Shown in pieces: positions 27,229-38,597 of a DNA stretch of 64,000 nt (its first letter is position 1; each line of letters opens with the position of its first letter). This stretch comes from Larsenimonas rhizosphaerae (lineage in GTDB: Bacteria > Pseudomonadota > Gammaproteobacteria > Pseudomonadales > Halomonadaceae): positions 248,001-312,000 of the forward strand of contig NZ_JAMLJK010000001.1 in NCBI RefSeq assembly GCF_023700005.1. The letters are read 5' to 3'. The notes under the pieces are model-generated. The model saw only the letters and a list, made by a program, of their open reading frames with translations, had not been told where the DNA came from and did no database searches. Position numbers and translations under genes: made by a program.

Positions 27229-29142
27229 ATGCCCATGAAGCAGTTTGACACCATACCCACAGAGCGTCCGACGACGCCCTTGCTCGATCGCATCGACACC
27301 CCCGAGGCGTTGCGTCAGTTTTCCGAGTCACAGCTTCGACAGCTGGCGGACGAACTGCGTCTGTTCCTGCTCTATACCGTCGGACTGACCGGCGGACATT
27401 TCGGCGCCGGGCTCGGCGTGGTCGAGCTGACGACGGCCCTGCATTACGTGTTCAATACACCGCATGACCGGCTGGTCTGGGATGTGGGCCATCAGGCCTA
27501 CCCGCACAAGATCCTGACCGGTCGCCGTGATGCCATGGCGACCATACGTCAGCTGGGCGGGCTGGCTGCGTTTCCCAAACGTGATGAGTCGGAATTCGAC
27601 ACCTTTGGGGTGGGACATTCCAGTACGTCGATTTCTGCCGCGCTGGGCATGGCCCTGGCGGCCCGCGGCCAGACGCCGCCACGTCGTGTGTGTGCGGTGA
27701 TCGGTGACGGCGCGTTGACTGCGGGGATGGCATTTGAAGCGCTGGCTCACGCAGGTCATGTCAATGCCGACATGCTGGTGGTGCTGAATGACAATGAAAT
27801 GTCGATTTCCGAGAACGTCGGCGGCATTGCGACCTATTTGTCGAGCATCCTTTCCAGTGCGCCGTACCTGTCGGTGCGCGAAGGAGGCAAGCGCGTGCTG
27901 TCACATCTACCGGGAGCGCTCGATATTGCCCGGCGTACCGAAGAACACGTCAAGGGCATGGTCAGCCCGGCCACGCTGTTCGAGGAAATGGGCTTCAACT
28001 ACACCGGGCCGATCGACGGGCATGACCTGCCACGGCTGGTCAAGACACTGGCCATGCTCAAGGACCGGAAAGGGCCCCAGTTTCTGCATATCGTGACCCG
28101 CAAGGGGCGCGGGTTTCTGCCAGGTGAAGAGGATCCGATCGGTTATCACGCCATTACCAAGCTGGAGAAGGAGCCGGTATCTCCGGCAGCGACTCAGGCG
28201 GCTGCACCTGCCGCTGCGCGGCCCAGAAAATACTGCAATGTCTTTGGCGAATGGCTGTGCGACATGGCCGCGGCTGATAAGCGGTTGATGGGCATTACGC
28301 CGGCCATGCGCGAAGGATCTGATCTGGTGCAGTTCTCGAAGGACTACCCGGAACGCTATTTCGATGTGGCCATTGCCGAGCAGCATGCGGTAACGCTGGC
28401 AGCAGGCATGGCCTGTGAAGGCGCCAAGCCGGTCGTCGCCATATATTCCACCTTCCTGCAGCGTGGCTACGATCAGCTGATTCATGATGTGGTGGTTCAG
28501 GGCCTCGACGTGACCTTTGCCATCGACCGGGCGGGCCTGGTTGGTGAGGATGGTGCGACCCACCACGGTACGCTGGATCTGTCGTTTCTACGCTGTATCC
28601 CGGACCTGGTCATTCTGGTTCCCTCGGACGAGGCCCAGTGCCGGCAGATGCTGACAACTGCCTATGAATACAATGGGCCGGCTGCCGTGCGCTATCCGCG
28701 TGGCACCGGGCCGGGTACGCCGTTGAGCGAAGCACTCGATACCATTGAAATCGGCCGAGCCCTGACGGTGCGTGAAGGCAGTGAGATCGCCCTGCTGGCC
28801 TTCGGCAGTCTCACCGTGCCTGCTGCCATTGTGGCAGAGCGGCTGAACGCCACTCTGATTGATATGCGATTCGTCAAACCGCTGGATCGTGAGGCCATTC
28901 TGGCAGCGGCAGCGTCTCACTCGTTGCTGGTGACGCTTGAAGAGAATGTGGTGGCCGGTGGTGCCGGGGCAGGTGTGGGCGAATTGCTGGCCGAGGAAAA
29001 CGTACAGGTACCGCTGCTTCATCTGGGTATTCCGGATCGCTTCATCGATCATGGCAAGCCGGCGGAGTTGCTGAAGGAGTGCGGGCTGGATGTGGACGGC
29101 ATCGAAGCGGCCATTCGCCACCGTCAGTCCCTGATGTCCTGA
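27229..29142 (+). CDS. dxs: 1-deoxy-D-xylulose-5-phosphate synthase
   Basis: A 637-residue TPP enzyme (E. coli 620) that joins pyruvate and glyceraldehyde 3-phosphate, the first step of the MEP isoprenoid route. The TPP motif starts at [14 protein letters not shown] and the second half contains [21 protein letters not shown] six-codon-later ATG is not needed; ATG 27229 or 27235 are both possible. Together with ispA it couples MEP-pathway entry to prenyl chain synthesis. A bidirectional terminator follows. Confidence 0.95.
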   Translation: MPMKQFDTIPTERPTTPLLDRIDTPEALRQFSESQLRQLADELRLFLLYTVGLTGGHFGAGLGVVELTTALHYVFNTPHDRLVWDVGHQAYPHKILTGRRDAMATIRQLGGLAAFPKRDESEFDTFGVGHSSTSISAALGMALAARGQTPPRRVCAVIGDGALTAGMAFEALAHAGHVNADMLVVLNDNEMSISENVGGIATYLSSILSSAPYLSVREGGKRVLSHLPGALDIARRTEEHVKGMVSPATLFEEMGFNYTGPIDGHDLPRLVKTLAMLKDRKGPQFLHIVTRKGRGFLPGEEDPIGYHAITKLEKEPVSPAATQAAAPAAARPRKYCNVFGEWLCDMAAADKRLMGITPAMREGSDLVQFSKDYPERYFDVAIAEQHAVTLAAGMACEGAKPVVAIYSTFLQRGYDQLIHDVVVQGLDVTFAIDRAGLVGEDGATHHGTLDLSFLRCIPDLVILVPSDEAQCRQMLTTAYEYNGPAAVRYPRGTGPGTPLSEALDTIEIGRALTVREGSEIALLAFGSLTVPAAIVAERLNATLIDMRFVKPLDREAILAAAASHSLLVTLEENVVAGGAGAGVGELLAEENVQVPLLHLGIPDRFIDHGKPAELLKECGLDVDGIEAAIRHRQSLMS

Positions 29143-29162
29143 TGACATCGTTCAATGGCATC

Positions 29163-29191
29163 AAAAAAGGCCCGTATCTGCGGGCCTTTTT
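29163..29191. terminator. Bidirectional intrinsic terminator
   Basis: A six-base-pair stem GGCCCG/CGGGCC flanked by A-run 29163-29168 and T-run 29187-29191, between dxs (+) and the thioesterase (-). Confidence 0.8.
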
Positions 29192-29210
29192 CTATTGGAG
29201 TGCGGTGGCT

Positions 29211-29711
29211 TTAACTGCCATCACGCAGTGCCTGTAGCCGCTCGTCCATTTCCTTGCGCAGTTCGCGCCGTTTTATTGCAGAGTCATAACGCTGGCGGGC
29301 TACATCATCCTCAGGCTCGATCGCCGGTACCTGCAGCGAGCGGCCATTGTCGTCGACGGCGACCATGGTGAAGTAGCAGCTGTTGGTGTGGCGTACCACC
29401 CCCTGGTGTATATCTTCGGCAATTACCTTGATACCCACCTCCATGGAAGACCGGCCGGTGTAATTGATGGCGCCCAGAAAGGTCACCAGCTCGCCGACAT
29501 GTACGGGCTGGCGAAACATGACCTGGTCAACGGACAGGGTAACCACATAGGTGCCGGCCCAGCGACTGGCACAGGCATAAGCGACCTGGTCCAGCAGTTT
29601 GAGCAGGGCGCCGCCGTGAACCTTGCCCGAGAAATTGGCCATGTCAGGTGTCATCAGCACCGTCATGGTCGTTTGGTGACGAGGGGTATCCATAGTGAGT
29701 ACAGGGCTCAT
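29211..29711 (-). CDS. Acyl-CoA thioesterase, hotdog fold (YciA-like)
   Basis: A 166-residue single hotdog domain. NFSGKVHGGALLKLLDQVAYACASRWAG is the conserved active-site helix, with Asp as the catalytic acid. Family members hydrolyse a range of acyl-CoAs in the cytoplasm. The start is uncertain: Met at 29711 or 29693 both lack a good ribosome binding site, and the frame runs back to 29777. It is followed on the minus strand by nothing before the terminator and preceded by the TrhA-like gene, a possible two-gene unit. Confidence 0.85.
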   Translation of the reverse strand: MSPVLTMDTPRHQTTMTVLMTPDMANFSGKVHGGALLKLLDQVAYACASRWAGTYVVTLSVDQVMFRQPVHVGELVTFLGAINYTGRSSMEVGIKVIAEDIHQGVVRHTNSCYFTMVAVDDNGRSLQVPAIEPEDDVARQRYDSAIKRRELRKEMDERLQALRDGS

Positions 29712-29792
29712 GTTGTTATAGAGAGTAGCGAGCGCAGCGGGGGGCTGCAGGGCAAGTGTCGCATGTCCTGTCAGCAAATGTGAGGCTGTCTG

Positions 29793-30485
29793 TCAGCTGG
29801 AAGGATAGGGGTAGCTTAATACGCCATGGTATATCGCCAGAAAATGACACACGCTGCCGCCCAGCACGAACAGGTGCCAGATGGCGTGCCCATAGGGGAT
29901 GGCGCTGATGGCGTAAAACACGACGCCCACGGTATAGATGATGCCACCGGCAATCAGCAGGCGAACGCCTTCGGGAGACAGCGAGGCAACCATCTGGTCT
30001 GTAAAGAACACCATCAGCCAGCCCATGACCAGATAAATGGTGACGCGAAGGGCTTCAAGGCGATAGGGCCAGCAGGCCTTGACCACGATGCCGAAAATGG
30101 CCAGCCCCCAGACAGCGGCAAAGAGTCCCCAGCCTGTGGGGCCGCGCATGTTGACCAGCACGAACGGTGTATAAGTGCCGGCAATCAGCAGATAGATCGC
30201 ACAATGGTCCAGATGCTGAAACAGCCGTTTCAGGCGAGGGCGGCGCGTAAAGTGATATACCGTCGAGACAACATACAGGGCAATGAGGCTGGCGCCATAC
30301 AGGGAAATACTGACAATCTTCCATGGATCAACCCGAGCCGCCACGCTGGCCATGACAATCAGTACCGTAAGTCCGGCAATACTGAGAAGCGCCCCGACAG
30401 CGTGCGAGGAGGAGCTGAGCCACTCCTCCAGCCGGGTGTATTCTTCCTCGAAGCGCTCTATCGGATGAGTTCCCTGCTTGTCCAT
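29793..30485 (-). CDS. Hemolysin III family / TrhA-like membrane protein
   Basis: A 230-residue, seven-helix protein of the PAQR-related hemolysin III family. The conserved His motifs are seen in HLDHCAIYLLIAGTYTP and HAIWHLFVLGGSVCHFLAIY, the pattern thought to bind zinc. E. coli TrhA (YqfA) of this family influences membrane energetics and fluidity; haemolytic activity is not implied. Membrane topology is the only further statement possible. It lies 43 bases beyond the ribA stop. Confidence 0.86.
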   Translation of the reverse strand: MDKQGTHPIERFEEEYTRLEEWLSSSSHAVGALLSIAGLTVLIVMASVAARVDPWKIVSISLYGASLIALYVVSTVYHFTRRPRLKRLFQHLDHCAIYLLIAGTYTPFVLVNMRGPTGWGLFAAVWGLAIFGIVVKACWPYRLEALRVTIYLVMGWLMVFFTDQMVASLSPEGVRLLIAGGIIYTVGVVFYAISAIPYGHAIWHLFVLGGSVCHFLAIYHGVLSYPYPSS

Positions 30486-30528
30486 GGTGCTGCTCCCCCT
30501 TGCCAGTCCCCGGGGGCAGAATCAGGGG

Positions 30529-31188
30529 TTACTGGCGTCGATCCGTATCGACCGATGCTGCCAGTGTAAACTCCTCCAGCCCCATCATATGACCCATTTT
30601 ACCGGCCTTGGTGGTCAGGTAATGCTCGTTGTGAGGATTCCGCCCGGCCGTGATGGATACCCGTTCGACCACATTGACACCCTGTTGTTTCAATCCGTCG
30701 ACCTTGCGGGGGTTGTTGGTCATCAGACGCAGCCCCTTTATGCCCAGATGATCGAGCATGGGTGTACAGATATCGTAGCGGCGAAGGTCGGCAGCAAAGC
30801 CCAGGGCCTCATTGGCTTCTACGGTATCAGCGCCTTCATCCTGAAGGTGATAGGCCCTGATCTTGTTCAGCAGTCCGATTCCCCGGCCTTCCTGGCGCAG
30901 ATAGAGCAGGGCGCCACGCCCCTCTTCGGCGATCCGCTTGAGCGCTGCCTGCAGTTGGTATCCGCAGTCACAGCGCATTGAAAACAGCGCATCACCGGTC
31001 AGGCATTCGGAGTGCACCCGTGCAAGCACCGGGTGGCCGTCATCCACATCACCCAGCGTCAAGACAACGTGGTCCTTGCCGGTTTCGGTATCCTCGAACC
31101 CGTGCATGGTAAAGGTGGCCCAGGGGGTAGGCAGGCGCGAGGCCGCTATATAGTGAATGGTCACGTTCACCTCAGTGGTATTGAGCAT
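30529..31188 (-). CDS. ribA: GTP cyclohydrolase II
   Basis: A 219-residue enzyme that opens the imidazole ring of GTP to start riboflavin synthesis. The zinc cysteines lie in [16 protein letters not shown], and [20 protein letters not shown] is the substrate-binding signature; NPRKV follows. No 3,4-DHBP synthase domain is fused. The start at 31188 ([13 protein letters not shown]) is preferred over 31266 because the upstream part is not protein-like. It may be cotranscribed with the TrhA-like gene. Confidence 0.93.
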   Translation of the reverse strand: MLNTTEVNVTIHYIAASRLPTPWATFTMHGFEDTETGKDHVVLTLGDVDDGHPVLARVHSECLTGDALFSMRCDCGYQLQAALKRIAEEGRGALLYLRQEGRGIGLLNKIRAYHLQDEGADTVEANEALGFAADLRRYDICTPMLDHLGIKGLRLMTNNPRKVDGLKQQGVNVVERVSITAGRNPHNEHYLTTKAGKMGHMMGLEEFTLAASVDTDRRQ

Positions 31189-31430
31189 GTCATCCCGGAG
31201 GCGGGGACAAAGCAATAGTGTAACAAGAACAGACGGCCCCCTCATTGGCTTCAGAGGGCAAACCATTCTGCAGGTCCCCCGGAAATTAATATAGATACTG
31301 TATAAATGCGCTATTTAGTTGAAATAGATCGTGAGGATGGCATCGATAGGGCAATTGTTGGGCCTGATTCAGGCCAAACGCGGGCGTCTCCGTTACACTG
31401 GGACGACATTTATGCCTGAGAGCTTATTGC

Positions 31431-32492
31431 ATGACGCTTAAGAATGATCGTTTTCTTCGCGCCCTGGCTCGCCAGCCAGTGGATCGCACCCCTGTGTGGA
31501 TGATGCGTCAGGCCGGACGCTACCTGCCGGAATACCGCGAAGTGCGTGGCCAGGCGGGCAGTTTCATGGACCTGTGCCGCGACCGCGACAGGGCCTGTGA
31601 AGTAACCCTGCAGCCGCTGGAGCGGTATGACCTCGACGCTGCCATTCTGTTTTCGGACATCCTGACCATTCCTGATGCGATGGGGCTGGGACTTTATTTC
31701 GAGACCGGTGAGGGCCCCAAGTTCTCCCATCCGGTGCGCACGCGCGAGGCGGTCGAGACACTGACGGCCCCGGACGCCGAGCGTGATCTTGATTACGTCA
31801 TGAATGCCGTGCGCACCATTCGACATGAACTGAATGGTCGTGTGCCACTGATCGGCTTTTCCGGCAGTCCCTGGACGCTGGCGACCTACATGGTGGAAGG
31901 CGGTTCCAGCAAGGATTTTCGTCATATCAAGTCAATGCTTTATGGCGAACCCGAAACGCTGCACCTGTTGCTGAGCACCCTGGCGGATGCGGTAACCGAT
32001 TACCTCAATGCCCAGATCCGTGCCGGCGCGCAGGTCGTGCAGATCTTTGATACCTGGGGCGGCGCGCTGTCCACGCCGGCCTATCAGGCCTTCTCGCTGG
32101 ATTACATGACACGGATCGTCAATGGCTTGATTCGCGAGCATGACGGGCGCCGTGTACCGGTAATCCTGTTCACCAAAAACGGTGGCCAGTGGCTGGAGCA
32201 GATTGCAGACAGTGGCGCTGACGCGCTCGGCCTTGACTGGAGCACCGAGCTTTCCGGTGCTCGGGCACGGGTCGGGGATCGTGTTGCCCTGCAGGGCAAC
32301 CTTGATCCGAACGTCCTGTTTGCCAAACCGGCGGCCATCCGGGCCGAGGTCAAGCGCATCCTGGACAGCTTCGGGCCGGGAGAAGGGCATATCTTCAATC
32401 TGGGGCATGGCATTTCCCAGTTTACGCCACCTGAGCACGTCACCGCCTTCATTGACGGTCTGCACGAAATGAGCCCGGCGTATCATGGCTAG
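31431..32492 (+). CDS. hemE: Uroporphyrinogen decarboxylase
   Basis: A 353-residue enzyme, as in E. coli (354). It removes four carboxyl groups from uroporphyrinogen III to give coproporphyrinogen III in haem synthesis. [14 protein letters not shown] near the N-terminus and [19 protein letters not shown] are family signatures. The ribosome binding site is weak. The next gene, VanZ-like, starts eight bases before the hemE stop, so they are translationally coupled. Confidence 0.96.
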   Translation: MTLKNDRFLRALARQPVDRTPVWMMRQAGRYLPEYREVRGQAGSFMDLCRDRDRACEVTLQPLERYDLDAAILFSDILTIPDAMGLGLYFETGEGPKFSHPVRTREAVETLTAPDAERDLDYVMNAVRTIRHELNGRVPLIGFSGSPWTLATYMVEGGSSKDFRHIKSMLYGEPETLHLLLSTLADAVTDYLNAQIRAGAQVVQIFDTWGGALSTPAYQAFSLDYMTRIVNGLIREHDGRRVPVILFTKNGGQWLEQIADSGADALGLDWSTELSGARARVGDRVALQGNLDPNVLFAKPAAIRAEVKRILDSFGPGEGHIFNLGHGISQFTPPEHVTAFIDGLHEMSPAYHG

Positions 32493-32829
32493 CCATACGC
32501 TCTGGAAAATGGCTGCCGGGGGCTGGGCGATGGCCATTGCCATCGGCAGTCTGATGCCTGGCGATGACCTGCCGTCGCATCTGCCATGGGACAAGCTTCA
32601 GCATGGGCTGGGCTACGGCATGCTGGCCGCGCTGTTATATGCGGCCGGGCTGACCCGGCTGCAGGCATTGATGAGCGCCTTTGTGTTCGGCGTTGCCATC
32701 GAGTATGGCCAGTGCCTGGTGCCCGGCCGCATGGGGGGAGACTGGGAGGATATTCTGGCCAATACCCTGGGCGCACTGGCCGGCCTGGTGCTGGCCACGA
32801 TTATCCGGCTGTACCGGCAGCGCCGATAA
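32485..32829 (+). CDS. VanZ-like small membrane protein
   Basis: A 114-residue protein with four hydrophobic segments and the VanZ-like [18 protein letters not shown] motif plus EYGQ...[17 protein letters not shown]. VanZ in enterococci gives low-level teicoplanin resistance; chromosomal homologues are of unknown role and should not be read as resistance genes. It overlaps hemE by eight bases. Confidence 0.85.
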   Translation: MASHTLWKMAAGGWAMAIAIGSLMPGDDLPSHLPWDKLQHGLGYGMLAALLYAAGLTRLQALMSAFVFGVAIEYGQCLVPGRMGGDWEDILANTLGALAGLVLATIIRLYRQRR

Positions 32830-32944
32830 ACACGCTTTTCTTTTCCTGTACCGGCGGCTAAGGTGCGCCGGGACACAAGGCGTCACCTCCCGGGGTGACC
32901 GGAACGAACGAGCCGCCAGGGGCGGTATGCAGGAGTCAGGGTAG

Positions 32945-33808
32945 ATGAGTGAGCAGCCGATGGATGGGTGGTTTACCGAGGTATTCGATCAGCAGGGCAG
33001 CGCCATTGCGCTCCGAGTGACTGAAAAACTGCTGGATGTGACCTCGCCCTATCAGCATCTGGAAGTCTTCGAGACCGAGACGCACGGCCGGCTGATGGTG
33101 CTGGATGGCTGCGTCATGCTGACGGATCGTGACAACTTCCTGTACCACGAAATGATGTCGCATCCGGTGCTGTTTACTCACGCCGCGCCAAAGCGGGTCG
33201 TGATTATCGGCGGCGGGGACTGCGGTACGCTTCGTGAGGTGTTAAAGCACCCCGGTGTCGAGAAGGTGACGCAGATCGATATTGATGAGGAAGTGACCCG
33301 GGCTGCCGAACGCTTTTTTCCGACGCTGGTCGAGCGCAATGACGATCCACGGGCAGAGCTTCTGTTCGAGGATGGCGTCAAATGGGTCGATAACTGCCCT
33401 GATGAAAGCATCGATGTCATGATCATCGACTCGACAGACCCGGTCGGCCCTGCCGAAGGCCTGTTCAAGACCGATTTTCTGACGCGGTGCCATCGCATCC
33501 TGGCTCCGGGTGGCGTGATGGTGCAGCAGAGTGAATCACCGCTCTACCACACCGGCACCATCATCCGGGAGCTGCGTCGTGACATGCGCGCTGCCGGTTT
33601 TGACAGTGTGGCCACTCTGCCTTTCCCGCAGCCGACTTATCCGTCCGGCTGGTGGAGCTGCACGCTGGCCGGCAAGGGCTGCGATACGGCAACGTTTCGC
33701 AGTAACGATGCCGACAGCGCGGATCTGGCACTTGAGTATTATAGTAGCGCTCTTCATCAGGGGGCTCTGGTATTGCCGCCGTTCATGCGGCGCCAGCTGG
33801 TAGAGTGA
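32945..33808 (+). CDS. speE: Polyamine aminopropyltransferase (spermidine synthase)
   Basis: A 287-residue aminopropyltransferase that makes spermidine from putrescine and decarboxylated SAM. The nucleotide loop is GGGDCGTLREVLKH near residues 83-96, and the catalytic DSTDPVGPAEGLF follows near 163. AGGAG is positioned well before the start. A hairpin GTCACC/GGTGAC at 32882-32899 sits in its leader. speD is not in the window. The gene ends at a terminator. Confidence 0.95.
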   Translation: MSEQPMDGWFTEVFDQQGSAIALRVTEKLLDVTSPYQHLEVFETETHGRLMVLDGCVMLTDRDNFLYHEMMSHPVLFTHAAPKRVVIIGGGDCGTLREVLKHPGVEKVTQIDIDEEVTRAAERFFPTLVERNDDPRAELLFEDGVKWVDNCPDESIDVMIIDSTDPVGPAEGLFKTDFLTRCHRILAPGGVMVQQSESPLYHTGTIIRELRRDMRAAGFDSVATLPFPQPTYPSGWWSCTLAGKGCDTATFRSNDADSADLALEYYSSALHQGALVLPPFMRRQLVE

Positions 33809-33836
33809 ATGTGGCAAAATAAATAGGTAGCAAGGA

Positions 33837-33862
33837 GCGGCTCAATGAGCCGCCCTTTTTTT
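33837..33862 (+). terminator. Intrinsic terminator of speE
   Basis: A seven-base-pair stem GCGGCTC/GAGCCGC with a three-base loop is followed by CCC and seven T. Confidence 0.8.
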
Positions 33863-33879
33863 ATCCGGCCTCTTTGCTG

Positions 33880-36156
33880 TCAGGTCGGATCCTCCCCGTG
33901 TGAGGGGCCTCGCACCGGGCCGTCGCCGAGGAACGGGCCGTTCGAGGTGGCCCCGGAGTGATGCAGTGGGGCGGTGCCCTGCACGGGATCGCCACTTTCC
34001 ATCTGAATGCTCATGCGCGACATGGCCATGTTGATGCCGTCATTTTCCATACGGCGCTTGAGGCGCAGATTGAATTCGCGAGCGACTTCCCATTGTTTTA
34101 CCGGTGATGTTCTGAACTGTGCCCTGAGAATGGCGGCGCCGTTATCAAAGCTGTCGATGCCCTGAAACTCCAGGGGCGACCAGATATAAAAGCGACCAAA
34201 GGTTGCCTGCCGAAGCTCATCGGCCACTTCCTGCACCATCTTCATGGCGTCATCGATCTTCAGCTCATGGGGGATGCGAATGCGGAACAGGGCAATGCCG
34301 AATTCGCGGGAGTAGTTCTGAATCGACTTGATCTGACTGAACGGAATCGAATGCACGATACCGTCCAGGTCACGCAGCCTGACGGTTCGAATACTGAGCT
34401 TTTCGACCGTCCCCATATGACCGCCGACATCAACGAAATCATCGATGGCCAGCGTATCCTCGATCAGAATGAACACACCGGTAATCAGGTCCTGTACCAG
34501 GGTCTGTGCCCCGAAACCTACGGCCAGACCGATGACACCGGCACCGGCCAGCAGCGGCGTAACGTTGACGCCCAGATTGGCCAGCACCACGATCAGGGTG
34601 ATGACCGAAATGGTGACAAACACCACATTGCGAATGAGAGGGGCAATGGTCTGGGCCCGGGTACTTTGATGGCGTCCCCGGTGGGTCTTCATGGTGGACT
34701 TCAGCGCCTGCTGAATGGCGGTATCCAGCACGATCCATACCAGCCATGCCAGCAATAGCGTGGTGCCAAGACTTAAAAGGCTATGCGCGACGTACTGCCA
34801 GAGGGTCTGGGGGTCACGGGCCTGGGTCAGGCTGTACCCCCATAGCTGCAGTGCAATCTCGAGAAAGATCACCCAGCTGATCAGCTGCAGGACGGTATAG
34901 CCGAAGCGGCTCAACCGCCGCCAGTAAAGTGAATAGCGGCGGCGCTTGCCTCGCGGACGCTCCTGCTCACGATGACGACGGATAACCCCGTTGATGATCA
35001 GCACCACCACCAGCAGCCCGGCGGTAAAGACGGCCTTGGCAAAGGCCGAACGGGCATCGCCGCTGAGCGTGATCACTGACAGGAACAGCGCTGCCACGAA
35101 CAGAGTGGCCGGAATATGCCAGATGCGCCCCAGGGCATACATCAGCACCATGGCATTGCTTCGCTGCTTTCGCTGCGGATACGGACTGTTTTGAATCAGG
35201 TGGCGAATGGGGCGCTTGAAGCGAATGATGAAGATGCCGGTAATGACCACGGCAGCCAGATTGGCCATTTCCGATAAAAAGGATCCCAGATTGTTACCGA
35301 CCAGCTGCCGTACTTCGTCGGCATTGGCCGCATCACCCAGCGCGGCCAGCGCTCCGATGACAAACAGCCGTCCCAGAGCGCGCTGGCGCAGCAGGCGCTG
35401 TGCAATTCGACGGTGACCATAGCCGAACAGCGAAAAGATGATCTCGCATATCAGCCGGAACAGCAGCCCGGCCAGGGAGACGTAGGCCATGACCATGCCC
35501 AGCGTAATGCCGGCCGAGGCAGGAAGCAGCGAGGCAATGCCCAGGGTGGCGCCGAAGGCAATGCTCCAGGGCAGTGCACGGCGCAGGAAATAGCGCAGTA
35601 CGGCAATGAAGGCCGGCTCTTCCGGCAGGGAAATATCCCATGAGTAGTAGCGCGCCAGTACCCGAACCAGCCATTTGAGCCCCCAGCCGATGCCGAACCA
35701 AATACTGATGGTCATCAGGAAATGGCTGAGCAGGCGTCCGGCTCCCACGCTCAGTGTCATCCGCGAGGTCAGATCCTGGCCGGCCTTGATGGCCTTGAGC
35801 TTCCAGCGCGCGAGAAAGCCGGTGCGGTCCTGACCATCGAAGGTGCTGATTGAACTGGCCAGCGCACCCAGCAGACCCGAGGAACCGGTGTCGGCGTCCT
35901 TTCTTTGCTCGTTGGCCTGCTGTAGTTGCTTGAGGCTTTCCAGCAGGGCCTGGCGCTGCTGATCGTTTTCAAGCGTCGAGATCACCTGACTCAGCGAGTC
36001 GTTCAGTGCCCCGGCGGACGGCGCATCCGTCGAGGCCGTCTGGCCGGGCAGTGTGCCTGCACCGGGGATCGCCGCCTTGGCGGGCAGCATGACCACAAGG
36101 CACAGCAGGAATATCAACAGGATAGAAAGGCGCTGCAGACCGGGAAGGACGTGCAT
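33880..36156 (-). CDS. MscS-family mechanosensitive channel (YbiO/MscM type)
   Basis: A 758-residue large MscS-type channel. A signal-like N-terminus, an alpha-helical periplasmic region, and several extra helices precede the core. The pore helix is near residues 530-560 (PLLAGAGVIGLAVGFGAQTLVQDLITGVFIL), followed by the beta domain DDFVDVGGHMGTVEKLSIRTVRLRDLDGIVHSIP. Such channels release solutes on hypo-osmotic shock, a natural partner for the BCCT uptake gene in a halophile. YbiO of E. coli has 741 residues. The start may lie a little downstream. Confidence 0.9.
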   Translation of the reverse strand: MHVLPGLQRLSILLIFLLCLVVMLPAKAAIPGAGTLPGQTASTDAPSAGALNDSLSQVISTLENDQQRQALLESLKQLQQANEQRKDADTGSSGLLGALASSISTFDGQDRTGFLARWKLKAIKAGQDLTSRMTLSVGAGRLLSHFLMTISIWFGIGWGLKWLVRVLARYYSWDISLPEEPAFIAVLRYFLRRALPWSIAFGATLGIASLLPASAGITLGMVMAYVSLAGLLFRLICEIIFSLFGYGHRRIAQRLLRQRALGRLFVIGALAALGDAANADEVRQLVGNNLGSFLSEMANLAAVVITGIFIIRFKRPIRHLIQNSPYPQRKQRSNAMVLMYALGRIWHIPATLFVAALFLSVITLSGDARSAFAKAVFTAGLLVVVLIINGVIRRHREQERPRGKRRRYSLYWRRLSRFGYTVLQLISWVIFLEIALQLWGYSLTQARDPQTLWQYVAHSLLSLGTTLLLAWLVWIVLDTAIQQALKSTMKTHRGRHQSTRAQTIAPLIRNVVFVTISVITLIVVLANLGVNVTPLLAGAGVIGLAVGFGAQTLVQDLITGVFILIEDTLAIDDFVDVGGHMGTVEKLSIRTVRLRDLDGIVHSIPFSQIKSIQNYSREFGIALFRIRIPHELKIDDAMKMVQEVADELRQATFGRFYIWSPLEFQGIDSFDNGAAILRAQFRTSPVKQWEVAREFNLRLKRRMENDGINMAMSRMSIQMESGDPVQGTAPLHHSGATSNGPFLGDGPVRGPSHGEDPT

Positions 36157-36381
36157 GGTAGTTCCAGTATGGGAGTTCAGGAAAACGCCCGGTCATGCGG
36201 GCGAAGGACAGGGGCTACTTTGACATGTTCCCTGTCACGCGCCCACCCTGAAAGAGCATTGCGTCCCACGGGAGGTTTTGCACTACAGTGATTTCAAGAG
36301 CCGGTTCCATTGAATGGCTCAGGAGTGCTGCGGCACCCCCTTGTCACCGGCGGTAAACGCCTTACCAGGGAGTCATGTGTG

Positions 36382-38370
<1,989 letters not shown>

Positions 38371-38379
38371 ACGATAGTG

Positions 38380-38407
38380 GTGCACCAGCGCGTTTGCGCT
38401 GGTGCAC
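38380..38407. repeat. 12-bp perfect inverted repeat after acetoacetyl-CoA synthetase
   Basis: Perfect arms GTGCACCAGCGC and GCGCTGGTGCAC are separated by GTTT. There is no strong T-run beyond, so termination is likely but not textbook. The arms contain NtrC-like half-sites TGCACCA and TGGTGCA, but the 12-base gap between them is not the NtrC spacing of three. It lies about 120-145 bases upstream of the aapJ sigma54 element. Confidence 0.5.
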
Positions 38408-38524
38408 TTCCCCCTTTCCGGAACCTTTTTGAATTCACTGTTTGTCCTGATGCGTCTGCCATACCCGGCTGATTGGGCCCTTTTTTGTCGAATCTTCATG
38501 ATTTTGCGAACAGGTGGCTGAAAG

Positions 38525-38540
38525 TGGAACGCCCCTTGCA
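38525..38540 (+). promoter_or_regulatory. Sigma54-type promoter of aapJQMP
   Basis: TGGAAC-N5-TTGCA matches the -24/-12 consensus TGGCAC-N5-TTGCA in all but one base and has exact spacing. Transcription would start near 38551, giving a leader of about 47 bases to the aapJ start at 38598. Control of amino-acid uptake by NtrC would follow. Confidence 0.6.
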
Positions 38541-38597
38541 ATGATCATGGGAGATGGTGCAACTGATGTTCCATTTTTCAGCACAAGGGATTTATTC

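Noticed and set aside
29793-30485. Hemolysin III-like gene as a toxin
   Set aside because: The family is a conserved seven-helix membrane protein in harmless bacteria; no secretion or toxin feature is seen.
31280-31330. TACTGTATAAATG near the hemE promoter as a LexA box
   Set aside because: The second half CAGTA is missing; only the left half matches.
32485-32829. VanZ-like gene as an antibiotic-resistance determinant
   Set aside because: Chromosomal VanZ-like proteins coupled to hemE are common and there are no vanHAX genes.
38380-38407. Reading the dyad as a canonical NtrC site
   Set aside because: Half-sites TGCACCA and TGGTGCA are 12 bases apart instead of three; it was kept only as an open possibility.
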